In this document: piece after piece, positions 16,332 through 24,221 of the stretch
Layout: each line of letters starts with the position of its first letter
Position numbering within the stretch: position 1 is the first letter of the stretch
Assembly (NCBI RefSeq): GCF_016722925.1
Contig: NZ_JAEQNC010000008.1
Coordinates: 124,001-188,000, forward strand
Direction of reading: 5' to 3'
Length of the DNA stretch: 64,000 nt
DNA from: Phytoamicus setariae
GTDB lineage: Bacteria; Pseudomonadota; Alphaproteobacteria; Rhizobiales; Rhizobiaceae
Notes under the pieces: generated by a model
What the model was told of the DNA's origin: nothing
Database searches by the model: none
What the model saw: the letters and a program-made list of their open reading frames with translations, nothing else
Made by a program: the position numbers and the translations under genes

Positions 16332-17069
16332 ATGAATTTCGAAAACAGAACCGCCATTATCACCGGCGGCGCACAGGGTATAGGAGGCGCCGTTGCCGAG
16401 CGCATCGCCGCATTTGGCGCGCGCGTCGCAATCTGGGATGTCGACCAGAAACTGGCGTCCGGCATGGCCGAGCGTCTCGGCAATGGTTCAATAGCGCTTG
16501 GCGTAGATATTGCCGACTGGAACTCCGTCGAGCGGGCCATGCAGCAGACACTCGCGGCTTTCGAAAAGGTGGATATCCTCGTCAATTCGGCTGGTATCGC
16601 CGGGGCCAACGCGACAGTCGAGAACTATCCGGTCGAGGAGTTCCGCCGGATCGTCGATATCAATTTGCTCGGCACTTTCCACGTCAACAAGGCGGTGGTG
16701 GCGAGCATGCGGGCCAACAATTACGGGCGCATCGTCAACATCGCCTCGATCGCGGGCAAGGAGGGCAACCCGAACGCTTCCGCCTATTCCGCCTCGAAAG
16801 CCGCCGTCATCGGCTTCACCAAGTCACTCGGCAAGGAACTGGCGGGACTTGACATCGCCGTCAACTGCGTGACGCCGGCAGCGGCTCGGACACGTATCTT
16901 CGACCAGATGTCCCAGGAGCACATCGATTACATGCTCTCGAAGATCCCGCGCAACCGGTTTCTGGAGATGAAGGAAGCTGCCTCGATGATTTCCTGGCTG
17001 GTTTCGGAGGAAAACAGCTTCTCGACGGGCGCGGTGTTCGATCTTTCCGGCGGGCGCGCGACCTACTGA
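16332..17069 (+). CDS. Short-chain dehydrogenase/reductase, FabG-like
   Basis: A classical 245-aa SDR. It has TGGAQGIG at residues 11-18, the NSAG motif near 84, and a catalytic serine in NIASIAG. The Y-x-x-x-K triad is in AYSASKAA (about Y151, K155), and the PAAAR turn follows. It is the last gene of the rightward operon after the D-aminoacylase, PLP enzyme and RidA genes. It probably oxidises or reduces a hydroxy/keto acid product of that route. I prefer ATG 16332 to an upstream in-frame ATG at 16305 because the protein then begins two strands before the cofactor loop, as usual. Confidence 0.85.
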   Translation: MNFENRTAIITGGAQGIGGAVAERIAAFGARVAIWDVDQKLASGMAERLGNGSIALGVDIADWNSVERAMQQTLAAFEKVDILVNSAGIAGANATVENYPVEEFRRIVDINLLGTFHVNKAVVASMRANNYGRIVNIASIAGKEGNPNASAYSASKAAVIGFTKSLGKELAGLDIAVNCVTPAAARTRIFDQMSQEHIDYMLSKIPRNRFLEMKEAASMISWLVSEENSFSTGAVFDLSGGRATY

Positions 17070-17137
17070 AGGGCTGGGTGGCACCACATTCGACGTGACC
17101 TTGGTGCGCGACGGCCAGCCCAAACAAAAAACAAAGG

Positions 17138-17809
17138 TCAGGTAACGAAGACCTGATCTTTCATCGATGTGCCAAATCCGGTGATGACGCTGCTGACCTC
17201 GTCCCAATGTGGAAGCGCTTTCATCCGGCCCAGCCATGCCTGGACATTGGGGAAGCGCGAGAGGTCGTAACGGACAAGTTCACCACATGCGACGAAGCCT
17301 GCGCCCATGTAATCGGCGATGGTGATCTTGTCGCCGGCCAGGTATTTGTTGCCCTTGCCGAGATAATGATCGTTGAGCACCTGCAGCCAGAAGCCTGCCT
17401 TGTCGCGTCCCCATTCGACGGCCACCTTCTGGCCATCCTCGGTCGGCCGCTTGTGATGCGCAAAGACCTGCGGATAGACCATGTTGTAAGCCCAGTCGCG
17501 ATAGAAGCCGGTATTGAACCAGTCCATGATCTCATTGACGCGCGCGCGCGCTTTCAGATCTTTCGGATATTCCGGCATGTCGTATTTGTCGGCGAGGTAT
17601 TTCAGGATGGCGGAACACTCGGTCATCCGGAGGTCGCCATCCTCGAAAACGGGCACCTGGCGGCTCGGATTGATCGTTATGAAGGGTTCCTGATGGTGGG
17701 CGCCTACCATGAGATCGACCACCTCCTCGTCGACATCGAGGCCTTTCTCGGCGATGAGCAAACGGATCGGTCGGCTGGTTTGCGACACGGGATGCATATA
17801 AAGTTTCAT
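17138..17809 (-). CDS. Glutathione S-transferase
   Basis: A 223-aa soluble GST. The N-terminal thioredoxin-like domain (about 1-80) contains SQTSRPIRLLIAEKGL, NPSRQVPVFEDGD with the cis-proline, and the glutathione-binding TECSAILKYL. The helical C-terminal domain ends with the conserved TIADY near 167. The catalytic residue appears to be Ser9 or Ser11, as in theta/zeta-like classes. ATG 17809 is chosen because GGAGGAAACG precedes it. It is the last gene of a leftward operon with a VOC protein, an acyl-CoA ligase and a citryl-CoA-lyase-like protein. GST and VOC proteins can together open, isomerise or dehalogenate intermediates, but the reaction here is unknown. Confidence 0.85.
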   Translation of the reverse strand: MKLYMHPVSQTSRPIRLLIAEKGLDVDEEVVDLMVGAHHQEPFITINPSRQVPVFEDGDLRMTECSAILKYLADKYDMPEYPKDLKARARVNEIMDWFNTGFYRDWAYNMVYPQVFAHHKRPTEDGQKVAVEWGRDKAGFWLQVLNDHYLGKGNKYLAGDKITIADYMGAGFVACGELVRYDLSRFPNVQAWLGRMKALPHWDEVSSVITGFGTSMKDQVFVT

Positions 17810-17854
17810 CGTTTCCTCCATTGGCTGCTTTGAGCGAGAGCTAGCTTCGTCTTG

Positions 17855-18445
17855 TCATGCGATGGGGTACGGGTTCTTCGGGCTGCGGTCCGCCGACAGG
17901 CTGCCGCGGTGGCGCGCGGTCAGGCTCTCGATCGCATCGGCAAGGTGGATTTCGGCAATGTTGTAGTCGCCGCGCGCCACCCGGATCTTGTGGGCCTCAA
18001 GCATGACATCACCGTGACTGTAGCCCAACGGCGGCTCGAACCGGTAGGATGCCAGTTCGATCAGTAGCCCGAGCGGGTCCTCGAAGTAGATCGAATCCAT
18101 GAAGCCGCGATCCTTGGGCCCCGAATGCTTTATTCCCCGCTCGTCCAGGCGCTCTACCGCCTGCCGGAACGTCGCCTGAGAGACGGCGAAGGCAAGGTGA
18201 TGGACGCATCCGATTTCGGTCGGCGTGCGTTTCGGATCGGGCTTGCGGCTTTCGTCCGTGAAGATCGTGATCAGCCGTCCATCCCCGGGATCGAAATAGA
18301 GATGGCTTTCCGAGGCTTTGTCGAGATTGGGCTGCTCAAAGACGAACGGCATGCCCAGAATGCCTTCCCAGAAATCGATCGACGTCTGACGGTCGGCGCC
18401 GACAATCGTTATGTGATGCACGCCTTGTGTCTGCAGTTTCCTCAT
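17855..18445 (-). CDS. VOC-family ring-cleavage dioxygenase/glyoxalase-like protein
   Basis: A 196-aa VOC protein with two repeat modules. The first begins VHHITIVGAD (metal histidine about H10) and contains the SIDFWEGILGM helix. The second begins VHHLAFAV and ends PLGLLIELASY, whose glutamate is the usual third ligand. This H-H-E set is common to type I extradiol dioxygenases and glyoxalases. A GAGGAGACG ribosome site precedes ATG 18445. A roughly 40-residue tail after the fold (SLTARHRGSLSADRS region) is unusual. The gene lies between the GST and acyl-CoA ligase genes. Confidence 0.78.
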   Translation of the reverse strand: MRKLQTQGVHHITIVGADRQTSIDFWEGILGMPFVFEQPNLDKASESHLYFDPGDGRLITIFTDESRKPDPKRTPTEIGCVHHLAFAVSQATFRQAVERLDERGIKHSGPKDRGFMDSIYFEDPLGLLIELASYRFEPPLGYSHGDVMLEAHKIRVARGDYNIAEIHLADAIESLTARHRGSLSADRSPKNPYPIA

Positions 18446-18455
18446 CGTCTCCTCC

Positions 18456-19775
18456 TCAGGTCGCTGCACGAGTCCAGTCGACCAGCTTGGATTTGTAATC
18501 GCTGCGTGGCAGTGTATTCCAGGGTACCAATTCGATTTCGGTCGTCACCAGCAGAACGTCGCGGATGAGCTGCTTTATCTGGCCCGCCAGATCGCTTGTT
18601 GCACTGGCGCCTTCGGCAAGTTCGACGGTGACCGGCAGGGGCGGCGCCTGTTTCACGCCTTTTGCATTTGGTCGGATGGAGATGACGCCGCTGACATCGG
18701 GCTGAAACCGATTGACAACCTCGCGCAATGCGGTCGGGAAAATGTTGACGCCGCGTACGATCAGCATGTCGTCCGTGCGGCCGATGCACCGCACCCGTGG
18801 GGCCGTGCGACCACAGGCGCATCTGCCGATATGCAGGCGAACGTGATCGCGGCTGCGGAAGCGCAACAATGGCGCGGCCTGATGCTGAAGATGCGTATAG
18901 ACAAGCTCGCCTTCAGCGCCATCTTCGAGCGGCACGGGCGCACCGGTTTCCGGATCGATCAATTCAAAATGCACGAAACCGCGACCGGAGAAGTGCATGC
19001 CCGACTGCTCTTCGCATTCGCCCCAAAGGGAAACCGAAATGTCGCCGATGCCCATGGCTTCGGTGACACTTGCTCCCCAGGCCGCCTGAAGCCGGCCGCG
19101 CAGCGCGGGTTCGCCGCCCCCTGGCTCACCGGCGACTAGGATGCTCTTGATGCTCGAATTCGCAATATCGATGCCGTGTGTCTCAGCCCATTCGGCGAGG
19201 TGCAGCGCATACGAGGGCGTGAGCGCCAGGATTTCGGGTTTCAGCAATTGAACTGCAGCCATCAGCCGCTCGGTATTGCCGGCGCCGACAGGGATTTGGC
19301 AAAGGTCGAGCGCATTGAAGGCGTCGAGAGTGACGCCGGCGACGAACGGTCCGGCGTTGTAGGTCGAGACGATCTTCTGGCCCTTTGTGACCCCGGAGGC
19401 GGCGTAGCTGCGGCAGGAGGTCTCGATCCAGTTTCCAAGATCGGAACGGCTCAGCGGGATATAGCTCGGGGAACCGGTGGTGCCGCTGGTGGAATAGATG
19501 CGGACGACCTCGCTCATGGGCGACGCCAGATGCGTCCCGATCGGATTGTCAGCGGTGCGACTCGCGCGCAGTTCGTCCTTTTCGGTCATGGGAAGATTTG
19601 CGATGTCGGCGAGACCTCCGACTCTGGCGGCATCCCTGAAGCCTGAATCCGTCAGTTTGTCGCGATAGAACGCAGACCTCGCAACGAGGTAGGCGATCTG
19701 GGCGCGGTAGAGCCCGTCATCGGCCGCGAACTGCCGATCCCAAGGCAATGTTTCAACGGCGGGGCTGTGCATCAT
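18456..19775 (-). CDS. Phenylacetate-CoA-ligase-like acyl-CoA synthetase
   Basis: A 439-aa adenylate-forming enzyme of the short PaaK branch. It shows the P-loop YSTSGTTGSP (about residues 101-110) and a middle EAMGIGD region. The hinge segment LRFRSRDHVRL is followed by a Cys pattern (CACGRTAPR) that binds a structural metal in many PaaK proteins. The C-terminal lid begins GRTDDMLIVRGVNIFP. It activates a carboxylic acid with ATP and transfers it to CoA. It overlaps the upstream citryl-CoA-lyase-like gene by ATGA (first ATG at 19775), so both proteins are made together. That pairing suggests a two-step cleavage of a hydroxy-acid: CoA activation, then retro-Claisen splitting. Confidence 0.83.
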   Translation of the reverse strand: MMHSPAVETLPWDRQFAADDGLYRAQIAYLVARSAFYRDKLTDSGFRDAARVGGLADIANLPMTEKDELRASRTADNPIGTHLASPMSEVVRIYSTSGTTGSPSYIPLSRSDLGNWIETSCRSYAASGVTKGQKIVSTYNAGPFVAGVTLDAFNALDLCQIPVGAGNTERLMAAVQLLKPEILALTPSYALHLAEWAETHGIDIANSSIKSILVAGEPGGGEPALRGRLQAAWGASVTEAMGIGDISVSLWGECEEQSGMHFSGRGFVHFELIDPETGAPVPLEDGAEGELVYTHLQHQAAPLLRFRSRDHVRLHIGRCACGRTAPRVRCIGRTDDMLIVRGVNIFPTALREVVNRFQPDVSGVISIRPNAKGVKQAPPLPVTVELAEGASATSDLAGQIKQLIRDVLLVTTEIELVPWNTLPRSDYKSKLVDWTRAAT

Positions 19776-20563
19776 GGACCGGTTCCCGGATGATAGCTGA
19801 TCGCTTCCTCCGCATGCGCGGCCAAGAGAAAGCCGATCGGGTGCTCCTGCTCTTCCGCGAGATGGGCAAGCAGCCCACCGGTGCGAGCCAGTATGGGAAT
19901 GGCTTTGATCATCGCCAGGGGAAAGTCGAGGTCGAGCAGCACGGCGGCAATCGCCATCGATACATTCATCGGCAGCGGCTTGCCCCAAACCGCTTCGACG
20001 GACTTGGTCGCTTCGCGGGCAAGGCCGACATAGATGCCGGACACACCCCTAGCGTCTGCCAACTCGAAAATACGCTCAGCGCGAGGATCGGTCGGCTTGT
20101 GGAGCGGATGACCGAATCCGGGCACTTTGCCGCCCGCGGCACGGATTTGCGTGACAATCAGCTTCACGGCTTCCGCTTGGTCGAGCCCCTGCTCTGACAT
20201 CCTGTTTCTGACATCGGCCAGAAAGCTGCCGCAGAGTTCCGAGGTGCCCAGTACGATCGTGCCACAGCCGAGAATGCCGGCAGCGACCGCGCCCTGCAGC
20301 GACGACGGATCGGCGGCGTAGGTCATCCTTGCTGCCTGATTGGTCGGCACAAGGCCATGTTCGGCGATCGCCACCAGCAAGAGGTCGAGGAAATAGCATT
20401 GGGTTTCGGTGGGCTCGCGACCGGTCAGCAGCAAGTAAAAATAGGCGGTGAAGGAAAGCCGACCCATCAGATCCAAGCACAAGTCCTTACCGCGCACGGT
20501 CACGCTTGCCGCATCAGCGGTGCTGATCGACGTCGTCGCCGGTCCCGCCTTGCCGATCAGCAT
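19772..20563 (-). CDS. Citryl-CoA-lyase / citrate-synthase-like protein
   Basis: A 263-aa protein of the citrate synthase superfamily, much shorter than the 370-430 aa of true citrate synthases. It matches the C-terminal catalytic module found in ATP-citrate lyase and citryl-CoA lyase. The segment PGFGHPLHKPTDPRAERI (about residues 148-165) contains the catalytic histidine. GVSGIYVGLA and PLPMNVSMAIAAVLLDLDF form the substrate/CoA pocket. Such short proteins split citryl-CoA or citramalyl-type CoA esters into acetyl-CoA and a 2-oxoacid. A GGGGAGGAG ribosome site lies before ATG 20563. It is the first gene of the leftward operon with the acyl-CoA ligase, so activation and cleavage are encoded together. 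Confidence 0.78.
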   Translation of the reverse strand: MLIGKAGPATTSISTADAASVTVRGKDLCLDLMGRLSFTAYFYLLLTGREPTETQCYFLDLLLVAIAEHGLVPTNQAARMTYAADPSSLQGAVAAGILGCGTIVLGTSELCGSFLADVRNRMSEQGLDQAEAVKLIVTQIRAAGGKVPGFGHPLHKPTDPRAERIFELADARGVSGIYVGLAREATKSVEAVWGKPLPMNVSMAIAAVLLDLDFPLAMIKAIPILARTGGLLAHLAEEQEHPIGFLLAAHAEEAISYHPGTGP

Positions 20564-20633
20564 GGTGTCTCCTCCCCACACTTTTCGCTTCTTTGGGGCA
20601 ATACTGTTTACAAATAGAAGGTGCTGTCAATCG

Positions 20634-20672
20634 GGGCCTGTCGCAAACTTTCAGCCAGATCAGAATGAGCCC
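20634..20672. mobile_element. Solo terminal end of an IS6-family element
   Basis: GGGCCTGTCGCAAACTTTCAGCC at the start of this stretch, running on to AATGAGCCC, matches the left end of the miniature element at 4200 over about 39 bases. No transposase sequence or second end follows. It lies 70 bases upstream of the citryl-CoA-lyase-like gene and marks a past recombination or deletion endpoint. Confidence 0.55.
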
Positions 20673-20679
20673 ATTTCGT

Positions 20680-20800
20680 CCATGGCCTATGAGCTCGATG
20701 GCCAGACCACGACAATCGAGTATGCCAACAATGTCGAAACCAACTTCACCTACGATGCCAACCGTAGATGCACATGTGAAGTTGATGACGCCGATACTCA
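20680..20800 (+). pseudogene. RHS/YD-repeat protein fragment
   Basis: Directly after the IS end, the plus strand reads MAYELDGQTTTIEYAN, then VETNFTYDANRR and CEVDDAD. This is one RHS (YD) repeat: Y-x-x-x-G, T-T-x-x-Y-x-N-x-x, and T-Y-D-x-N-R-R. Full RHS proteins are over a thousand residues and act as polymorphic toxins or cell-surface shells. Only about 40 codons survive, without a start or a toxin domain. The remaining 290 bases up to the next gene show nothing I can name. The fragment abuts the IS end exactly, suggesting that transposition or deletion removed the rest. Confidence 0.55.
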
Positions 20801-21094
20801 GCACTTGCGCCGATCAGTGGGACCGGCCGGTTCCGGATGAGAGAGACGGCGTCACCTGCGGTCGGCTTACGCGGCCTCCCACACCCTATTTAGGATCTTC
20901 GCTGCCAGCGCGGCCTTATCTTGAGGCAGAAAACGCCCATAATGTTGCACGACCAAATCGGGGGTGTCCTGGATGGCATAACTTGCCTGCTCATACGAGC
21001 CGGTTTGCTTCAAGATGTAAGGCTATAGAAGGGGACGATGTTTACATTGGCGTGTTTCCGGACAGGCAGTGGATTGACTGCCCCCTGCACATGT

Positions 21095-21757
21095 TCATGG
21101 AGTGAGCGAGTAAGTCTGTGGCGACCTTCTGTAAGCCTCTTCGCACAGTGGTGAACAGAACCAGGGGCCCTCACACGCTGCTCGCTTATAGGGCGAATAA
21201 GGTGCATGCATCTTGCAGACGGGATCGATCCACGTCGGATCTACCGAGGGCGCGAGCTCGATCTCGAACAGGTCGACTTCGCCTGCCACAGATCGAAGTG
21301 CTGCCGGGCCAATCGTCTTGACCAAGATACCTCCAGCCTGAGCGGCCTCAGCAATTGGGCGAGTGGCGAGCAACTGACCGGGGGAAGCGCGTGCGGCAAC
21401 GCGGGCCGCAATGTTTACAGTCGATCCGAAAATATCGTGATCCCTACGGATGATTGGCCCATGATTTACTCCAGCGCGCGTCAATGGCAATCCCGATTCA
21501 TTGCGGCACGCCTGCAACAGTGCGCCAAGTGCCTGAATAGCCATATCGGGTGCCGGAAAGGCGAGCATCGCCTCGTCACCAATCCATTTGATTGGCGGCT
21601 GGTACCCTTCGAGGGAGGTCCCAACCATGTTCTCGAAAAGCTCGAGGGTGTAAATCGCAGACGCGTCTCCATAGACGTCGGCGATTGCACTGAACCCAGC
21701 TATGTCGACAAAGGCAACTGTGGCGTTTGCGTTGGAGTAGTTCCCCTTCGGCCTCAT
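21095..21757 (-). CDS. Class III adenylate/guanylate cyclase domain fused to a YHS domain
   Basis: A 220-aa soluble protein. Residues about 10-165 form a class III nucleotide cyclase homology domain: FVDIAGFSAI with metal aspartate D18, WIGDEAMLAF with the second aspartate D61, GVNHGPI, and GSTVNIAARVA. Residues about 175-218 form a YHS-like module, DPVCKM...FCSPLCEEAY...P-x-x-Y, with paired cysteines likely to bind a metal. YHS modules occur in copper and heavy-metal proteins and in some cyclase-like proteins. The combination suggests a metal- or redox-gated cyclase, or a degenerate sensor. There is no membrane segment. Its neighbours are the IS end/RHS scrap and a membrane protein, and no operon partner is evident. 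Confidence 0.75.
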   Translation of the reverse strand: MRPKGNYSNANATVAFVDIAGFSAIADVYGDASAIYTLELFENMVGTSLEGYQPPIKWIGDEAMLAFPAPDMAIQALGALLQACRNESGLPLTRAGVNHGPIIRRDHDIFGSTVNIAARVAARASPGQLLATRPIAEAAQAGGILVKTIGPAALRSVAGEVDLFEIELAPSVDPTWIDPVCKMHAPYSPYKRAACEGPWFCSPLCEEAYRRSPQTYSLTP

Positions 21758-21961
21758 AATATTCCCCGCTTTATGTTCTGTAAGACCCTATCGCAAATTG
21801 TGAGGATGTGATGGGACGAAGAGCCCCCGCCTTTCACTGTTACCGAAAACAGCGGCGAGTTCCGTTGTTGGTGGCTTGTTCGATTTCGCCTGCTGGTTCA
21901 AGAGGATCCGTACACACTGTCCGTTCCTGCTCGTCTTTGTAACTGTGCCCTGCAATGTGGG

Positions 21962-22723
21962 TTACCCAAACCGTAACCGCCCACGTTGTTCAGTTCGCCA
22001 GACGGAGAAGAAAAGCCAGACCATCCACACGAGGTTGAGCGCGAGAGAAAGCACGATCAGGATCGTGTGTTTCTCAGTGAACCCCTCCGTGCCAACCACC
22101 CAGCCTTGCATCAGAAAACTCATGCCGGAGGACCCCATGACGGATATTTGCGATCGCGCAACGAGTTTGCTTTGAGCCAGGGCGACTGCACAGAGCAGCA
22201 GGGCGATCCCCAACGCGTAATCCTGGTAGCTCCTTACGCCCCATTCGAGCCAGCGGATCGCTTCGACGTTGGCAAAGCGCTCCAGCTTTTCGGAGCTAGA
22301 AGCGGTGGCCCAGGCATGCGCCGCTTGCTTGAGCGCAATGCCATCCACGGCCTGCAACACTCCGTAAAGCGCGAACGCAGCTACGGTCGATGCAGCACCA
22401 AACCGAACAATGCATCTGCTGACACCCTTTTGAAAATCAAGTGCGGTCGAGAGCGTGAGCAGTCCGGCGAGCATAAGCGCCATCCCGACATACTGCCCCA
22501 GGTGGACCCCAGTCCAGACAATATCATCCGCATACTCCGCGAACACCGCAAAATGGTCGTTGGCTGCTTCTCGATGAGCGTGGAATTGACTGACAAAGAT
22601 GAAAAGGACTTGTCCTGAGACGAGTAGCGCCGCTGACAAGCGCAGTAACGTGCGATCGATCGCCTGGTTGTGGCCTTCTTTGATGTTCGCCGGCGTTACT
22701 TGGCCGCATCGTTTGTGGGGCAT
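21962..22723 (-). CDS. Polytopic inner-membrane protein, unassigned
   Basis: A 253-aa protein with about six hydrophobic segments: LLRLSAALLVSGQVLFIFV near 26-44, GMALMLAGLLTL, FGAASTVAAFALYGVL, YALGIALLLCAVAL, FLMQGWVV and ILIVLSLALNLVWMVWLFFSV. Histidines (FHAHREAANDHFAVFAEYADD) lie between the first two segments and face one side of the membrane. I do not recognise a named family; it looks like a DUF4386-type small integral membrane protein. ATG 22723 has an AAAGGAG ribosome site. The gene is followed at a distance by the divergent AraC-type regulator, which could control it. Confidence 0.65.
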   Translation of the reverse strand: MPHKRCGQVTPANIKEGHNQAIDRTLLRLSAALLVSGQVLFIFVSQFHAHREAANDHFAVFAEYADDIVWTGVHLGQYVGMALMLAGLLTLSTALDFQKGVSRCIVRFGAASTVAAFALYGVLQAVDGIALKQAAHAWATASSSEKLERFANVEAIRWLEWGVRSYQDYALGIALLLCAVALAQSKLVARSQISVMGSSGMSFLMQGWVVGTEGFTEKHTILIVLSLALNLVWMVWLFFSVWRTEQRGRLRFG

Positions 22724-22866
22724 GACTGGCTCCTTTAACGGCTCGCGTGATGCAGGGTAGGCGCCGTGATGCAGCCAGTTCACTGTTCAGGGCACAACTC
22801 CATGCGAGATCCTTACAAGGGCGACGTCTTAAACTGCGCTCGCGATCTTCCGCTTGTACGAAACGG

Positions 22867-23646
22867 CTATTTCTTTACGGATTTGAGGTTGAGCGATGCT
22901 GCAGAAACGCCGAACATACGTCGAAATGTCCGGCTGAAATGTGCGGAATCAGCAAATCCAGAGCTGTGGGCCGCCTCTGTAAGCTGCTTTCCGCTCGCAA
23001 TATGCTCAACAGCACGCATGAGGCGTCGCCAGAGGACAAAGGTTCGAAAAGGCAAACCGACTTGCTCGACAAAGAGGTGACTGAAGCGGCTTTCTGACAG
23101 GCAGGCCATACTTGCAGCCTCAGACGCAGATAGAGCAGTCTCCACATGCTCGTCCAAGCAATCCAACACTCTGATGATCCTTTGGTCAAGAACCTCGACC
23201 TGAGCGAGTAAACCGATGGTCCGCTCGAGTATCCACCTGCCCATTGCGATAAAAGCGTCGTCGGTTGGTGGCGGGTGCGCCCAGATTTCTGCCAGATGCG
23301 CCTCACGGCCGGTTGGGTCAGGAAGGCCTTTATATGGAGCGCCTTCGAGCAACTGCTTGAGGCTCGCACCGGCGCGACTCTCAGGTTCCACGAACAGGAG
23401 GGCAATCCGGCCCATTGGCTCGATGGCGTGCGGGATGTTTGGCGCAGTAAGTATGATTGGTCCCGGGATAAGTCCCTGAGCCGTCCGGATACCGACGACC
23501 CCGCCAGCAGCGAGCGTAAGTTGGTAGGCATGGTGTGAGTGCATGCGGCCCGCCAAGGGCTGGCTCTGTGGCGGCACGTCGAATGCCCAAAGGCTGGCCC
23601 CCTCCCAAAGCGCTATTCGCCCTTCTTTTGCTACTTTAACGACCAT
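22867..23646 (-). CDS. AraC-family transcriptional regulator
   Basis: A 259-aa regulator. The N-terminal half is a cupin-like sensing domain (HSHHAYQLTLAAGG near residue 35, typical of AraC/TetD members). The C-terminal half carries two helix-turn-helix units. The first contains SASEAASMACLSESRFSHLF. The second contains the AraC signature AAHSSGFADSAHFSRTFRRMFG. Start choice is uncertain: ATG 23646 follows GGAGAG at a long distance, while a GTG at 23682 would add twelve residues. It is transcribed divergently from the YtkA-like and di-heme peroxidase genes, so these are its likely targets. Confidence 0.83.
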   Translation of the reverse strand: MVVKVAKEGRIALWEGASLWAFDVPPQSQPLAGRMHSHHAYQLTLAAGGVVGIRTAQGLIPGPIILTAPNIPHAIEPMGRIALLFVEPESRAGASLKQLLEGAPYKGLPDPTGREAHLAEIWAHPPPTDDAFIAMGRWILERTIGLLAQVEVLDQRIIRVLDCLDEHVETALSASEAASMACLSESRFSHLFVEQVGLPFRTFVLWRRLMRAVEHIASGKQLTEAAHSSGFADSAHFSRTFRRMFGVSAASLNLKSVKK

Positions 23647-23767
23647 CTTTGCGAAAGCTCTCCAGTCCGACCACCGCTTCACTCGCGATCACCTTAGCCG
23701 TTTCGTTCAAGCGAGACATCCGCCGGGACTATATCGAATGCGCTCAATGTTCTCTCGGAGGTCGTTT

Positions 23768-24211
23768 ATGTTTCCCCATCTGTCACGCCGCGCCATCTTG
23801 TTTGGAATGCCGGCCGTCTTCGTTGCTACGACCACAGCTGCGGGGCTGTTTTCCCGCAGCGTACCAAAAAAACTCGACCTCGCGCTCAAGAAGCAGACGC
23901 TTGCAGGCCTTTATAGTGCGTCAATAAAACCCGAACATGAACCTGTGGTGGTCGGACGCATGCACGCGTGGGTCCTCACTCTGGCCGACAGTAGCGGCAA
24001 GCCCATCAAAAAGGCTGCCATCGGCATCAAGGGCGGCATGCCCCAACATGGTCATGGCTTGCCGACCGCGCCGACCGTCACAAGGTCGTTCGGCGATGGT
24101 CGTTTCCTCATCGAGGGCATTAAATTCAATATGCAAGGCTGGTGGACGATTAACCTTTCGATTGATGGGTCGCCCGGTGTCGATACGGTTACATTCAATA
24201 TTGTACTTTAG
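23768..24211 (+). CDS. YtkA-like exported protein
   Basis: A 147-aa secreted protein. The N-terminus has a twin-arginine-like signal (LSRRAILFGMPAVFVATTTAAG). The mature part is a small beta-sandwich of the YtkA/FixH-like type, recognised by WVLTLADSSGKPIKKA, GGMPQHGHGLPTAPTVTRS and NMQGWWTINLSI. Histidine-rich H-G-H-G loops can bind copper. The start at 23768 has CGGAGGT upstream. It sits ten bases before the di-heme peroxidase gene, so both products probably meet in the periplasm, with the YtkA-like protein serving in metal or electron handling. Confidence 0.75.
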   Translation: MFPHLSRRAILFGMPAVFVATTTAAGLFSRSVPKKLDLALKKQTLAGLYSASIKPEHEPVVVGRMHAWVLTLADSSGKPIKKAAIGIKGGMPQHGHGLPTAPTVTRSFGDGRFLIEGIKFNMQGWWTINLSIDGSPGVDTVTFNIVL

Positions 24212-24221
24212 GGGCGCCGCG

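Noticed and set aside
17070-17137. Possible terminator hairpin GGGCTGG...CCAGCCC between the SDR and GST genes.
   Set aside because: The stem is short with a long loop, and the A/T run is on the wrong side for both transcripts.
21770-21800. Sequence CCCTATCGCAAATTGTGAGG resembling an IS6 end.
   Set aside because: Too many mismatches with GGGCTTGTCGCAAACTTTC and no partner end.
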